Shown: piece by piece, positions 44,510 through 53,575 of the stretch
Layout: the number at the start of each line of letters is the position of its first letter
How positions within the stretch are numbered: position 1 is the stretch's first letter
NCBI RefSeq assembly: GCF_019075875.1
Contig: NZ_JAHOOZ010000003.1
Span: forward strand, 1-64,000
Origin: Novosphingobium sp. G106
GTDB taxonomy: Bacteria; Pseudomonadota; Alphaproteobacteria; Sphingomonadales; Sphingomonadaceae
Direction: 5' to 3'
DNA: 64,000 nucleotides
Position numbers and translations under genes: made by a program
Notes under the pieces: model-generated
The model's database searches: none
Seen by the model: the letters and a program-made list of their open reading frames with translations, nothing else
What the model was told of the DNA's origin: nothing

Positions 44510-45058
44510 ATGACACGCTTCAACTGGGCTACCCTTTTCAGCATTCCGGCGATTGCCGCCTCATCGAGCGCTTTCGCCGCCGACTACCTGACGGTGGCCG
44601 AGGCACAGCACATCCTTGTCCCGCAAGCCGATGGATTCGCGGCATTCCCGGTTACACTGTCCCCGGCACAGCTTGCGCAGATCCGTCAGATCTCCGGAGT
44701 GCCTCAGCGTACAGCCCAGCCGCGCATATGGCGTGCTACCGTCGGCGGCAGACTTGCGGGCTGGGTGATCGTCGACGAGGTGATCGGCAAGCACGAATAT
44801 ATCACCTATGCCACGGGCATCTCTTCCGACGGCCACGTGCTGGGCATTGAAATCCTGAGCTATCGCGAGAGCAAGGGCGGGCAGGTGCGCGACGCACGGT
44901 GGCGCAACCTGTTCCGGGGAAAGACGGTGCGCGACAAGTTCAAGCTCAACCAGGACATCCCGAACATTTCCGGCGCCACTCTGTCGTCACGCAACGTCAC
45001 TGACGGAGTGAAGCGCCTGCTCGCTATTCACGCCGTCGCCTTGGCCCAGGCGAGGTAA
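44510..45058 (+). CDS. Periplasmic FMN-binding domain protein
   Basis: 182 residues, signal peptide ATLFSIPAIAASSSAFA. The FMN_bind domain has GRLAGWVIVDEVIGKHEYIT, YATGISSDGHVLGIEILSYR, ESKGGQVRDARWRNLFRGKT and ISGATLSSRNVTDGVKRLL. SGATLSS is the site where ApbE attaches FMN to Ser/Thr (consensus DGxSGATxT/S), and an apbE gene follows two bases later. Such proteins (as RnfG, NqrC, flavin parts of reductases) pass single electrons. This one is free in the periplasm, as no membrane anchor besides the signal is present. Confidence 0.92.
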   Translation: MTRFNWATLFSIPAIAASSSAFAADYLTVAEAQHILVPQADGFAAFPVTLSPAQLAQIRQISGVPQRTAQPRIWRATVGGRLAGWVIVDEVIGKHEYITYATGISSDGHVLGIEILSYRESKGGQVRDARWRNLFRGKTVRDKFKLNQDIPNISGATLSSRNVTDGVKRLLAIHAVALAQAR

Positions 45059-45060
45059 GC

Positions 45061-45888
45061 TTGCTTACCCGCTGCAAGCCGCTGCTCGGCACGCTCGTTG
45101 AGATCACCGTTCCAGAAGCTGCAGCAGGAGCGGTGGACGGCGCATTCGCGGTGATTGCGACAATCCATGCGCGCATGTCCTTTCATGCCGACGACAGCGA
45201 CCTGGCGCTGCTCAGGAAGGCGCACCCTGGCATGACCGTCGAGGTGGCACCCGAGACCGTGGAGGTGCTGCGCATCGCTCTCGATTTCTATCGGGATTCG
45301 AACGGACTTTTCGATGTGACAATTGGCAGGGAACTGGTGCGCTCTGGATTCCTGCCTCAGCCGGAAGGTTCGATATGGTCTCGCCATCAGGGCACTTCGG
45401 CAGACATCGAGATCGTCGATGACTATAGAGTTCGTTGTCACAAGCCCATGCTGATCGATCTTGGCGGGATCGCCAAAGGGTTCGCCGTCGATCAGGCGAT
45501 CGAGGCATTGCAGGCGGCAAGCGTCACCGAAGGTCTCGTAAATGCAGGTGGCGATTTGCGGATGTTCGGTGTGCGCAAATGGACAGTCGGGCTGCGCGAC
45601 GGCGACGGTGCTGTGCGGACCTCGATTGCCCTAGCCGATTGCGCCATAGCCAGTTCTTCGAATTTCGGTAACCGTCGCAAGAGATTTGGCCGGCTTCAAA
45701 CGCCGCACATTGGTGCCGACCGCTTACCGATAGCGATACCGGGCCGGGTCAGCGTTATTTCCGAGCGCTGCGTATTCGCCGACGCCTTGACCAAGGTGGC
45801 GATCGCTGCCCCTGACGCTGCAGAAGGAATGATGAAGCATTATGCCGGAAAGATCCTGGCGGAACCCTGTATGGGATGGGCAGCATGA
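45061..45888 (+). CDS. apbE: FAD:protein FMN transferase ApbE
   Basis: 275 residues starting TTG 45061, two bases after the FMN-protein stop. Marks: LLGTLVEITVPEA, an inserted HADDSDLALLRKA, LFDVTIGRELV, then MLIDLGGIAKGFAVDQAIEA LQ (FAD-binding loop) and VNAGGDLRMFG, and DALTKVAIAAPDAAEGMMK with the metal Asp/Thr (ADALTK). It moves FMN from FAD to the preceding protein in the periplasm. No clear signal peptide is seen at this start; the first 20 residues are hardly hydrophobic, so export or a different start remains open. Confidence 0.93.
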   Translation: MLTRCKPLLGTLVEITVPEAAAGAVDGAFAVIATIHARMSFHADDSDLALLRKAHPGMTVEVAPETVEVLRIALDFYRDSNGLFDVTIGRELVRSGFLPQPEGSIWSRHQGTSADIEIVDDYRVRCHKPMLIDLGGIAKGFAVDQAIEALQAASVTEGLVNAGGDLRMFGVRKWTVGLRDGDGAVRTSIALADCAIASSSNFGNRRKRFGRLQTPHIGADRLPIAIPGRVSVISERCVFADALTKVAIAAPDAAEGMMKHYAGKILAEPCMGWAA

Positions 45889-46385
45889 CGGCCCATCGCC
45901 GCACGGCTCGGCTAGCGAATTGGCAAATCTGGCTCCTCTGCCTTAGCGGAGCGGGCTTGTGGCTCAGCGGAGGGATCTGGCTGTTGCTGCATTATTTCGG
46001 CCAGCAGCAGGGAGAATTCGGCCCGGAAACAAACCCGCTTGAACCGTGGATGATGAAGCTCCACGGCTTGGTCCTGATCCCCGCGCTCCTTGGCATAGGC
46101 GGCATGTTCGTCGCACACATCCCTAAGGGTTGGGATCACGTGCATCAGCGTGTCGCGGGCATCGCTCTAGGAGCCGTCTTATCCGTCCTGATTGCGAGCG
46201 GTTACATGCTCTACTACGTCGGAGACGAAGCGCTGCGCGCATGGACTAGCCTTGCGCATTGGGGGCTGGGTATCATGCTGCCCGCTATCTTCCTGTGGCA
46301 TTATCTCAATGGCCTGCTCGTGCGGCGCCGGCGGACGCGACCAAAAAGACCGGGGGCAGCGGGCGTAGAGCAGACAGCTCGATAG
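45876..46385 (+). CDS. Four-helix membrane protein, b-type cytochrome-like (DUF4405/PepSY-type)
   Basis: About 166-169 residues, overlapping apbE by 13 bases. Helices: WQIWLLCLSGAGLWLSGGIW LL, MMKLHGLVLIPALLGIGGMF VAH, VAGIALGAVLSVLIASGYML YY and LAHWGLGIMLPAIFLWHYLN GLL. Histidines sit at membrane-helix positions (KLHG, VAH, LAHW, LWHY) as in diheme cytochromes b of the DUF4405 or cyt b561 kind, followed by an Arg-rich tail. It is well placed to take electrons from quinol and hand them to the FMN protein. Heme binding is inferred from His positions. Confidence 0.7.
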   Translation: MGSMTAHRRTARLANWQIWLLCLSGAGLWLSGGIWLLLHYFGQQQGEFGPETNPLEPWMMKLHGLVLIPALLGIGGMFVAHIPKGWDHVHQRVAGIALGAVLSVLIASGYMLYYVGDEALRAWTSLAHWGLGIMLPAIFLWHYLNGLLVRRRRTRPKRPGAAGVEQTAR

Positions 46386-46617
46386 GTTTTCCGTCCGCGC
46401 CAAATCCCCGATACGGTTCAGTCAGTGCATAAAGAGGCGTGCTCGCCGATCTGCGATATACGACAGGCGCCATGATGCCTGAACCTGGCGTCCTTTGAGG
46501 CGATAGGTTGCTGTTGACGGATGACCTGAACGGTTGCTGTCGCGCGTGTTCAGGCGCGGGCCAATGCATTCCTGCCAGCGTGCATTGGTCATCGAACGAC
46601 ATAGAAAGGGATGGAAC

Positions 46618-47061
46618 ATGAGGCGGATTGTGAGCGGATTATTGGCGGGCATTGCCGGATTGAGCGCCTTCGCATCCATCCCGACTGCCGCCTTTGCCCA
46701 CGAACGCGTCGTACGGGAATCTCATTCTTATTCGTACGAATCTGACGACGATGACGACAACGATGACTGGCGCGAACATCGTCGCTATCGCGACGAATAT
46801 GATTACCAGGAGCCGGTTCGGTACAGCCGATCCTATTATTATGAAGCCAGTCCGCGCTACGATCGACGTTACCGTGATAACCGCTATTACCGCGGTGATT
46901 GTCGCACGAGTGGAACGACCGGGGCGATCGTCGGCGGCGCGCTCGGGGCCCTGCTCGGTCGCGGCCTGGATCGTAATGGCGACCGCGCCGTCGGCACGAT
47001 CCTTGGCGCCGGCGGAGGTGCGGTCATCGGGCACGAGATAGATCGTAAGCACCGCTGTTGA
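46618..47061 (+). CDS. Glycine-zipper envelope protein (intact paralogue of 17643)
   Basis: 147 residues from ATG 46618 (AAAGGGATGG before it). Signal peptide IVSGLLAGIAGLSAFASIPT AAFA, then an acidic Tyr/Arg/Asp-rich stretch (ESDDDDDNDDWREHRRYRDE) and the zipper CRTSGTTGAIVGGALGALLG, DRNGDRAVGTILGAGGGAVI GHEIDRKHRC. Two Cys flank the zipper in both paralogues. It likely inserts or associates with the outer membrane. 230 bases after the flavin operon, own promoter likely. Confidence 0.78.
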   Translation: MRRIVSGLLAGIAGLSAFASIPTAAFAHERVVRESHSYSYESDDDDDNDDWREHRRYRDEYDYQEPVRYSRSYYYEASPRYDRRYRDNRYYRGDCRTSGTTGAIVGGALGALLGRGLDRNGDRAVGTILGAGGGAVIGHEIDRKHRC

Positions 47062-47268
47062 GGTATGCCGCCCATTTGACTGGTAGGGGCGAAAGCAAAT
47101 TCACGTCGCCCCTGCAAGGCAGGGCAGCGGTTCTTCGTCTTCGCAAGCGATGTCGGTGTCGAAGGGCCGGCCGTTTCAATCACTGCCCGGAATAGGGCGG
47201 ATCAATTGGTAGTCTTAGGCCAGCCGAGCCACGCCCCGACTTTGCACTCAAACCTCGGCCAGGCAGGG

Positions 47269-47694
47269 TCAACGATTCAAATACGGAGCTTCCGAAGCGC
47301 GGCCCAAAGCTCCGCTAAGCGTCACAATTGCTTCGAACAGATCGCCGACGAACTCTTCTTCGACCAGCATGGACAGGGTGTGCCGGACGATCAGGGCTTC
47401 ATTGCTGCGGGCATCGCTGACCAGCTGGAGAAAAATTGCCTCGTGTTCAGATACATGGTTGCAGGTAAGCTGGCAGAACTCAAAGTTTTCGAGCCCTCCG
47501 CGGTTGAACAACGCCATCATCCGAAGAAAGGGTTGAAGCGCCGCAATCATGTTCCGCCCGGCAAAGACCTTGCCGATCCCCGTGCCGGGACATGCTTTCT
47601 TCCCGACCGACACGACCCAACTGCGCATCGCCCAGATGAGCAATTGGCCTTCGTGGCTTAGTTCAGACACCGGTCGGTCAACAACAGCGTACAT
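47269..47694 (-). CDS. Unknown protein downstream of a TonB receptor
   Basis: 141 residues. VSELSHEGQLLIWAMRSWVV SVGK, AGRNMIAALQPFLRMMALFN, ENFEFCQLTCNHVSEHEAIF LQLVSDA, HTLSMLVEEEFVGDLFEAIV. Proteins with this LSxEGQLLxWAMRxW... and C-x3-C-x-H-x-x-E-x-x-FL layout follow siderophore receptor genes in sphingomonads, as I recall; the C...C...H...E set may bind metal. It follows the truncated receptor on the same strand by 25 bases. Function unknown. Confidence 0.6.
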   Translation of the reverse strand: MYAVVDRPVSELSHEGQLLIWAMRSWVVSVGKKACPGTGIGKVFAGRNMIAALQPFLRMMALFNRGGLENFEFCQLTCNHVSEHEAIFLQLVSDARSNEALIVRHTLSMLVEEEFVGDLFEAIVTLSGALGRASEAPYLNR

Positions 47695-47719
47695 AATTGC
47701 GGTCTCCAGTGGGCAGGGG

Positions 47720-48685
47720 TCAGAGGTCGAAGCGCACGGTCGCGATGACGGTGCGCGGAGCGCCGGGGAGGTTCAGCAGCGGAGAGGTGCCGTGTCCGGA
47801 TACGATGTAGCGCTTGTCGAACAGATTATAGGCGTTGAGCTGGAGGCGAGCCGGGCCCAGTTTTACCCAAGCCAGCGCGTCCACGGTCACAAAGGCGGGT
47901 AGCGTCACAGTATTGCCGGGGTTGGCAAACCGATCGCCGCCGTAGTTGCCGCCGAGGCCGATCCCGAAGCTATCGGCGAAATCCTTGCTGACGAACAGGT
48001 TGGCGCTATGCAGGGGTGTGAGCGTCGCCCGCTTGCCTTCGACCGCCTGGCCGCTCTCAACGGCCAACGAGCGCGTTATCCGTGCGTCGAGATAGGAGTA
48101 GCCGGCGATCGCGCGCCAGCCGGAGGCGAGGTCCAGGTTCGCCGAAAGCTCGAGGCCGCGCGTACGCTGCGTGCCGATCGGGATCAGCACCGTCGAGCCG
48201 GGCGCGGCCGACTTGATCCCGGTCCGCTCGAGTTCGAACAGCGACATCGTTGCATTCAATCGCCCGCCGAGCAGGGTGTACTTGGCGCCGATTTCCTTGT
48301 TGGTGGTCTTCTCGGGCTCGATGCCGGCGTTGTTCGCCGCAAGGGCAAAGCCTTCGCCCGATGGTTGGAAGGAGCGGCTCCACGAGACATAGTAGCTCTG
48401 CTTGTCGTCGGGCTGGAAGACCATGCCCGCGCGGGGGGCTCCACACCGCGTCCTTGCGGTACAGGTTGGGCAAGGCGAGGCGCTGGATCGTGCGCTGATC
48501 GAACCAGTCTCTGCGTAGTCCCACCAGTGCCTTGAAGCCGGAACCGAAGTCGATCAGGTCCTGAACATAGAGCCCCTCGTTCTTGAACTGGCCCTCGTTG
48601 TGCGTTGCCGGTGTACCGCCGAGGTCGACTGCCACGACAGGCAGGACCGGGTTGTAGAGATCGACTGTGGTAAACCCATTGCGCT
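47720..48685 (-). pseudogene. TonB-dependent siderophore receptor, C-terminal half
   Basis: The frames 48685 to 48430 (FKNEGLYVQDLIDFGSGFKA LVGLRRDWF) and 48424 to 47720 (YYVSWSRSFQPSGEGFALAA, NKEIGAKYTLLGGRLNATMS LFELERTGI, RTRGLELSANLDLASGWRAI AGYSYLDARI, LNAYNLFDKRYIVSGHGTSP and end TVIATVRFDL) make the last half of a siderophore receptor barrel. The sequence is cut near 48685, where the PepSY gene begins head to head, and a frame change lies near 48430. Plug and signal are lost. Confidence 0.88.
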
Positions 48686-49230
48686 CGCGCTCTCGGCAGT
48701 CAGCGGGGCAATGATGGACTTCGGAAAGCCGCTGCGCGCCTGGGCGCAGCGCCATGCCGGTTATCAGCCCCCTTTCTGGCCAAAACCGGTTCCGTTGCTG
48801 GAAAAGACCATCGGTGCGGACCGGGCGCTGGCGCTGGCAATCAATGCGCTTCCCGATGCGTCACTGACTTCGGTCAGCCTGCCGAGCCCCAAATCCCCGG
48901 TCTATCAAGTGCGCCTCCGGCGTCCCGGGGAGTGGCGAACCTGGTCTGGCAGCAGCTTTGTAGTGCTCGAAGCGGGAAGCGGCAGGATCCTTTCCACCTA
49001 CGATGCGGCAAACGGGCCTTTGGCCAACAGGATACTGGACAGCGCCTTTCCTGTGCACAGCGGGGGAGGCCGCCGGGCTTCCCGGACGCATACTGGTAGC
49101 TCTCGCAGGCCTGTCTCTGCCCCTCCTCTATGCCACTGGACTCTGGGCTTGGCTTCGCCGGCGTCGCATCAACAAATCGATCAAGGCCTGCGAGGCATCT
49201 AATCCGATCAACACTGGATTTGCGGCTTAG
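48668..49230 (+). pseudogene. PepSY-associated membrane protein, C-terminal half, copy B
   Basis: From about 48668: GKPIALALSAVSGAMMDFGK, PLRAWAQRHAGYQPPFWPKP, TIGADRALALAINALPDASL and then the part shared with copy A, SVSLPSPKSPVYQVRLRRPG, LEAGSGRILSTYDAANGPLA. An extra G (GGGGGAGG near 49064) shifts the last third into another frame, ending with LAGLSLPLLYATGLWAWLRR RR and stop at 49228-49230. PepSY-TM proteins are thought to reduce ferric siderophores in the inner membrane; here the first half is gone. Confidence 0.85.
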
Positions 49231-52200
49231 GACTGTTCGATTGTCAGGTGGGCAATCTCGTGAACATCGGTCAGCCGCGACCGAACCTCATCTCGTTCGT
49301 CGCCGCGCAGCGAAACTATCGCCACGTGCCTCCGGGGCCGACCGCCAGACGTGCAGATCCGTCATCCGGGCTTCACTGGATGTTCGGCTGGCTCGCGGAT
49401 TTCGCCCTCGATGTCGACCCGGTGGGCGTCTAGCGGAACATAAGCGGTTTCCCGCAGCGATAATTAGGATCAGATTGCGATCCACAGCTGCCCTACTTCT
49501 CGCGCGAATTGCCGCGCCGATACTGTAGGACTAGCGCCGGCAGAAATAGCAAGCTCATGATGGTCGAGGTGATTAGGCCGCCGAGAATGACCAGCGCCAT
49601 CGGTCCCTGGACTTCGCGGCCCGCCTGGCCGCTCTCCAGCGCTAGGGGCAGCAGACCAAGCGCGGTGACGAGCGCGGTCATGAGGATCGGCGTCACGCGC
49701 TCCTCGGTCGCGCGAAGAACTGCTAAAATCCCGAACTCCATCCCTTCCTCTTCGACCAACTGATCGACGTGCGATACCAGTAGGATGGCATTGCGCGCGG
49801 CAATGCCAAACAGGGTGACGAACCCCACCAGCGCACCGAGTGAGAGTACGCCGCCGCTCATCCCGATCGCGGCTACGCCGCCGACCAGAGCGAACGGCGT
49901 CCCCGCCAGAATGAGAAGTGCCGGTCGCCATCCGCCAAAAGCCAGAATGAGCAGAGCAACGATGCCGATTCCCGCGATCGCAACATTGAACGCAATCTGC
50001 CGGGTTGCGGCCTTCTGTCCCTCGGCAACCCCCGAGAATGACAGCGACACGCCGGGCGGCAGCTTGACCTTGGCGGCAATTGCGGCTCGGGCGTCCCGGG
50101 CGAAACCGGCGGCATCCTTGCGAGTCGGATTGGCAGTGACGACTTGGCGGCGCTGTCCACCCTCACGGGCAATCGTGCTACGTCCCTCTTCAAGCGTGAT
50201 CGAGGCTATGTCCGACAAGCGCACGGTCGAACCGTCTCCCGACCTGACGAGCAGGCGCGCGACGCTCTCCGGGTCCTGGCGCAGTTCGGGCGGCAAGACG
50301 AGCGCGACGTCAGTAACGCGGTCGGCCTCGGCAACCTCCCCAGCTATATGGCCTTGGAAGGCGATTTCGATTGCATCGTTGGCGTCCGCTGGGGTGACAC
50401 CATAGGTAGCCATGCGGCGCGGATCGAGGGCGATTGCCAGTACTGGCGTTCCGGGCGGCGACTTTACCTTGACGTCGGCCGCGCCCGAGACACTAGAAAT
50501 TGCCCGGGCAATATCGCTGGCCGCATGGTCGAGTGCGTCGAGATCGGGACCATAAATGCTTACGGCGAACTGCGCAGTCTCGCCACTGAGCGATTCGCCA
50601 ATCCGGTCGCCAAGGAAGGTCAGGGTCGCCGATTGTAGCGCCGGATATTTGGCCAGGGTCGTCCGGATTCCATCGACTGCGCGAACCTCGCTGCCCGCGC
50701 CGCCGGGCTTTAGCTCGACATGAACCTCAGTTTGGTTCGGCGGGAACGGGTCTTCGCCCGCTTCGGCGCGGCCGATCTGCTGCTCGACTGTTGCGATTTC
50801 CGGAATGGCGAGCAGATCCTTCGACAGGTGCGTGCCAGTCTCGCGCATCCAGCCCATTGAAGCACCTACTGGCCCATTGACCTTGAGCACGTAGTGCCCC
50901 TCGCGAAAGGCAGGGAGCAGTTCGCCGCCGAAGGCCATCAGTCCGGCAATCCCGATCAGGCTGGTGACCAGCGTCGCCACCACAACGCCATGCGGCTTAC
51001 CGCAGATCGCCTCCAGGCGACGGCGGTGCCAATCCTTGGCGCGAACGAGGAACGTAGGTTCGGGATGCGGCTCGGTCTTGCCGAGCAAGAGCAGCGCCAG
51101 CGCCGGAGTGATCGTTACAGCAACTGCCAGCGAGGCGAGGACCGCGAGCAGGAACGACAGCGCGAGCGGCGCGAAGAACGCGCCCTGCAAGCCGGTAAGG
51201 AAAAGAATCGGGGCGATCGTCAGGGCGAGCAGGTAGGTCGCATAGACGACCGGCGCGCGCACTTCGACCGTAGCGTCGGATATGATCCCCCGACGTCCGG
51301 CCGGCGATGCCCCGCGCAGGCGGCGGACGATGTTCTCTACGCCGACCACCGCGTCATCGACCACCACGCCGAGCGCAACGGTTAGGCCGCCCAGAGTCAT
51401 GGTGTTGATCGTCTGGTCCATCGCATAGAGCACAATCAGCGCGGCGAGCAGCGACAGCGGGATCGAAACGAAGGCGATCAGCGCGACCCTTAGGTTGCGC
51501 AGAAAGGCGAACAGTACCAGCCCGATCATGGCCGCGCCAATCAGGAGATCGATCGACATTCCGTGGAGCGCGGTCTCAATGAAGTTCGCCGGGCGGTGCA
51601 ACGCCGGGTAGACCCGAATGCCCTGTGCCGCGAACACGGGTTTCATGTCGGCAAGGGTTGCCTCGACCGCGCGGGTCGCTTCGAGCGTGTTGGCGCCGTA
51701 TTGGCTCGACAGAGAAACGAGGACGCCGGGCCGCCCCATCACAAGCGCATCGCCGAACTGCGGTCCGGCGGCGAGTGTTACGTCGGCAAGGTCGCGCAAA
51801 GCGATCGAACCGCCGCTGCCGGCCGGGATCAGCGCGGAGCCCAGCGTTGACGCGTCGATCATGCCGTTTGTCGGGCGAACGAGAATGCGCTGATTGGCTG
51901 TCTCAGTGAAGCCGCCGCCGCGTACCGCGGTCAGCGCAGCGATGGCGTTGGAGACTTCAGCAAGTGAGACTTGGCGGGCAGCAAGCTCGGCCGGACGAAG
52001 TCGCACCTCGAAGCGCGATCCCGCCGAACCATAGACTGTGGCCCCGGCGACGCCTCGTGTCGCCAGAAGGCGCGGGCGCACGGTCCAGTCGGCGAATGCG
52101 CGCAACTGACGTGGATCGAGTTTGTCGCTGACCAAGCCGATCTTGATGAGGTCCATGGTCGAGGAGGTGAGGGGCGAAAGCCTTGGCGCTGCCACCCCTG

Positions 52201-52233
52201 TGGGTAGCGAGCCGGTCGTGCCTGCCAGCGCCT
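48825..52233. repeat. Duplicated PepSY-CDF-czcA segment, copy B (parent form)
   Basis: Parent of copy A (19352-20998). The shared parts are 48825-49271 and 51032-52233; the 1.76 kb between are present only here. Confidence 0.9.
49233..49400 (-). pseudogene. Tail of a CDF metal transporter
   Basis: The minus frames show RMTDLHVWRSAPEARG, then RSRLTDVHEIAHLTIEQS and a stop, matching ARIADLHVWRVGPDAHAAIV and RSRLVSVHELAHLTVE of dmeF at 61167. One or two frameshifts. Only the C-terminal cytosolic domain end remains. Confidence 0.75.
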
Positions 52234-52567
52234 CGGCGATCACCTGTCGCGCGCGCAGCGGATCCGAGCCTTCGCTGAAGATGACGCGGATCACCGAGAG
52301 CCCTTGCGCCGAATCCGAGCGCACCGCTTCGACTCCATTGGCACCGTTTATCGCGTTTTCGAGCGGCCGAGTGACCAGCGCCTCGACTTGTTCCGCAACG
52401 AGTCCAGGGGCCTCGGTTTGTACCGTGACCTGCGCGGGAACGAACTCTGGAAAAACATCGTAGCTGGCCCGCTCTACTACTACGACGCCGAAGACCAGCA
52501 GGAGAAGCCCCGCGCATACCACCATCCAGGGGTAGAGCAGGCACCAGCGAACCAGACCATCGAGCAT
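49493..52567 (-). CDS. czcA: Heavy-metal RND efflux pump, inner-membrane subunit
   Basis: 1024 residues, complete, HME-RND family. N-terminal YPWMVVCAGLLLLVFGVVVV helix, YDVFPEFVPAQVTVQTEAPG, TM4 with GVVVDDAVVGVENIVRRL (the DD...E proton and metal motif; the sequence DDAVVGVEN differs from CzcA's DGAVVMVEN, closer to Cu/Ag or undefined members), porter domains, QFAVSIYGPDLDALDHAASD, docking part REGGQRRQVVTANPTRKD and C-terminal GFVTLFGIAARNAILLVSHV. It uses the proton gradient to drive metal cations from periplasm or cytosol through the CzcC channel. Last gene of the operon 55460-49493. Confidence 0.95.
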   Translation of the reverse strand: MLDGLVRWCLLYPWMVVCAGLLLLVFGVVVVERASYDVFPEFVPAQVTVQTEAPGLVAEQVEALVTRPLENAINGANGVEAVRSDSAQGLSVIRVIFSEGSDPLRARQVIAEALAGTTGSLPTGVAAPRLSPLTSSTMDLIKIGLVSDKLDPRQLRAFADWTVRPRLLATRGVAGATVYGSAGSRFEVRLRPAELAARQVSLAEVSNAIAALTAVRGGGFTETANQRILVRPTNGMIDASTLGSALIPAGSGGSIALRDLADVTLAAGPQFGDALVMGRPGVLVSLSSQYGANTLEATRAVEATLADMKPVFAAQGIRVYPALHRPANFIETALHGMSIDLLIGAAMIGLVLFAFLRNLRVALIAFVSIPLSLLAALIVLYAMDQTINTMTLGGLTVALGVVVDDAVVGVENIVRRLRGASPAGRRGIISDATVEVRAPVVYATYLLALTIAPILFLTGLQGAFFAPLALSFLLAVLASLAVAVTITPALALLLLGKTEPHPEPTFLVRAKDWHRRRLEAICGKPHGVVVATLVTSLIGIAGLMAFGGELLPAFREGHYVLKVNGPVGASMGWMRETGTHLSKDLLAIPEIATVEQQIGRAEAGEDPFPPNQTEVHVELKPGGAGSEVRAVDGIRTTLAKYPALQSATLTFLGDRIGESLSGETAQFAVSIYGPDLDALDHAASDIARAISSVSGAADVKVKSPPGTPVLAIALDPRRMATYGVTPADANDAIEIAFQGHIAGEVAEADRVTDVALVLPPELRQDPESVARLLVRSGDGSTVRLSDIASITLEEGRSTIAREGGQRRQVVTANPTRKDAAGFARDARAAIAAKVKLPPGVSLSFSGVAEGQKAATRQIAFNVAIAGIGIVALLILAFGGWRPALLILAGTPFALVGGVAAIGMSGGVLSLGALVGFVTLFGIAARNAILLVSHVDQLVEEEGMEFGILAVLRATEERVTPILMTALVTALGLLPLALESGQAGREVQGPMALVILGGLITSTIMSLLFLPALVLQYRRGNSREK

Positions 52568-52570
52568 GGC

Positions 52571-53575
52571 TCAGTCCTCCTCGGCCGATTGGCCCTGGCC
52601 GGAACCGCCAAGGTCGATCGCAAGCAGGCCTGCACCGCCGCGCACGGCGATGCGGTCCCCCAGAGCAAGCCCGTCGCGGATCAGCCAGCCATCGGGCACG
52701 CTCACTGGGTCGCTGAGGGCGACCCGGAAAAAGCCCTTCGCGGTCTGGCGGTAGACCCACATCTGGCCCTGAAAGCGAACGATGGCATCGTGCGGGACCA
52801 GCAGCCCGGCGCGGGCCGGGCCGGCGGCGATTCTTGCGGTCAGGACCCGCCCGGTTAGCGACTGGCGTGCGATCGGCCCACGCAGCACCGCCAGCACGCC
52901 GGCGCTCTGTAGCCTCGCATCGGCAGCGCCCGCCGGTCCCAGCACCCGGACCATGCTAGTTGCGGGGCCTGCCGCTACACTGACTGTGGTGCCGGGAGCA
53001 AGATTGGCACTGGGAATGTCAATACGAACTAGCGCTGCTTCTCCGTGCGCGATTGCGCCGGCAAGCTGTCGAACCTGCGCGTTACCAAGGCGCAGGAGCC
53101 CCGGCCCGAATTCGATCCCGATGCGTTGGTGCGCGAGACGCACGCGAGCCATATCTCCTTGTGCCTGTGCGCGCGCCGCTTCGACCGATCGGCGCGACGC
53201 GCTGACATCTTGACGATTAAGGGCTTCGAGGCGCCTCGCTTCCGCGGTGGAAGTTGCTGCTGCTGACTCAGCAGTATCGATCTCGGCAATGATCGCCGCG
53301 AGCGGCGCGGCATCGAGGCCTTTGGCGAAGCCATCAAGCGTCGTAGCATCGCTCGACGAGGTCAGCGGAGCGACGACTATCCCAAGGCGGCGCTGTGTGT
53401 CGGCATCGATCGCAATCACGCCAACCGACTCGCCTGCGGTAGCCTGCCGCCCTGCCGGTTCAATCGTTACGGGCTTTGGGCTCGTACCCTGCCCGAGCAA
53501 GCCTGCGGCATAGAGCGTCAAAGCGAGCACGCTCGCGCCGCCCAGCGCCCAGGCCGGTCCTTGCAAACGGCTCAT
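52571..53575 (-). CDS. czcB: RND efflux periplasmic adaptor (membrane fusion protein)
   Basis: 334 residues. N-terminal anchor WALGGASVLALTLYAAGLLG, a lipoyl-like KPVTIEPAGRQATAGESVGV IAI, a helical hairpin with AAATSTAEARRLEALNRQDV SASRRSVEAARAQAQGD, and barrel and membrane-proximal domains LLVPHDAIVRFQGQMWVYRQ TAKGFFRVAL. The His-rich N-terminus of classic CzcB is missing. It overlaps czcC by four bases (ATGA) and ends three bases before czcA. Confidence 0.92.
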   Translation of the reverse strand: MSRLQGPAWALGGASVLALTLYAAGLLGQGTSPKPVTIEPAGRQATAGESVGVIAIDADTQRRLGIVVAPLTSSSDATTLDGFAKGLDAAPLAAIIAEIDTAESAAATSTAEARRLEALNRQDVSASRRSVEAARAQAQGDMARVRLAHQRIGIEFGPGLLRLGNAQVRQLAGAIAHGEAALVRIDIPSANLAPGTTVSVAAGPATSMVRVLGPAGAADARLQSAGVLAVLRGPIARQSLTGRVLTARIAAGPARAGLLVPHDAIVRFQGQMWVYRQTAKGFFRVALSDPVSVPDGWLIRDGLALGDRIAVRGGAGLLAIDLGGSGQGQSAEED

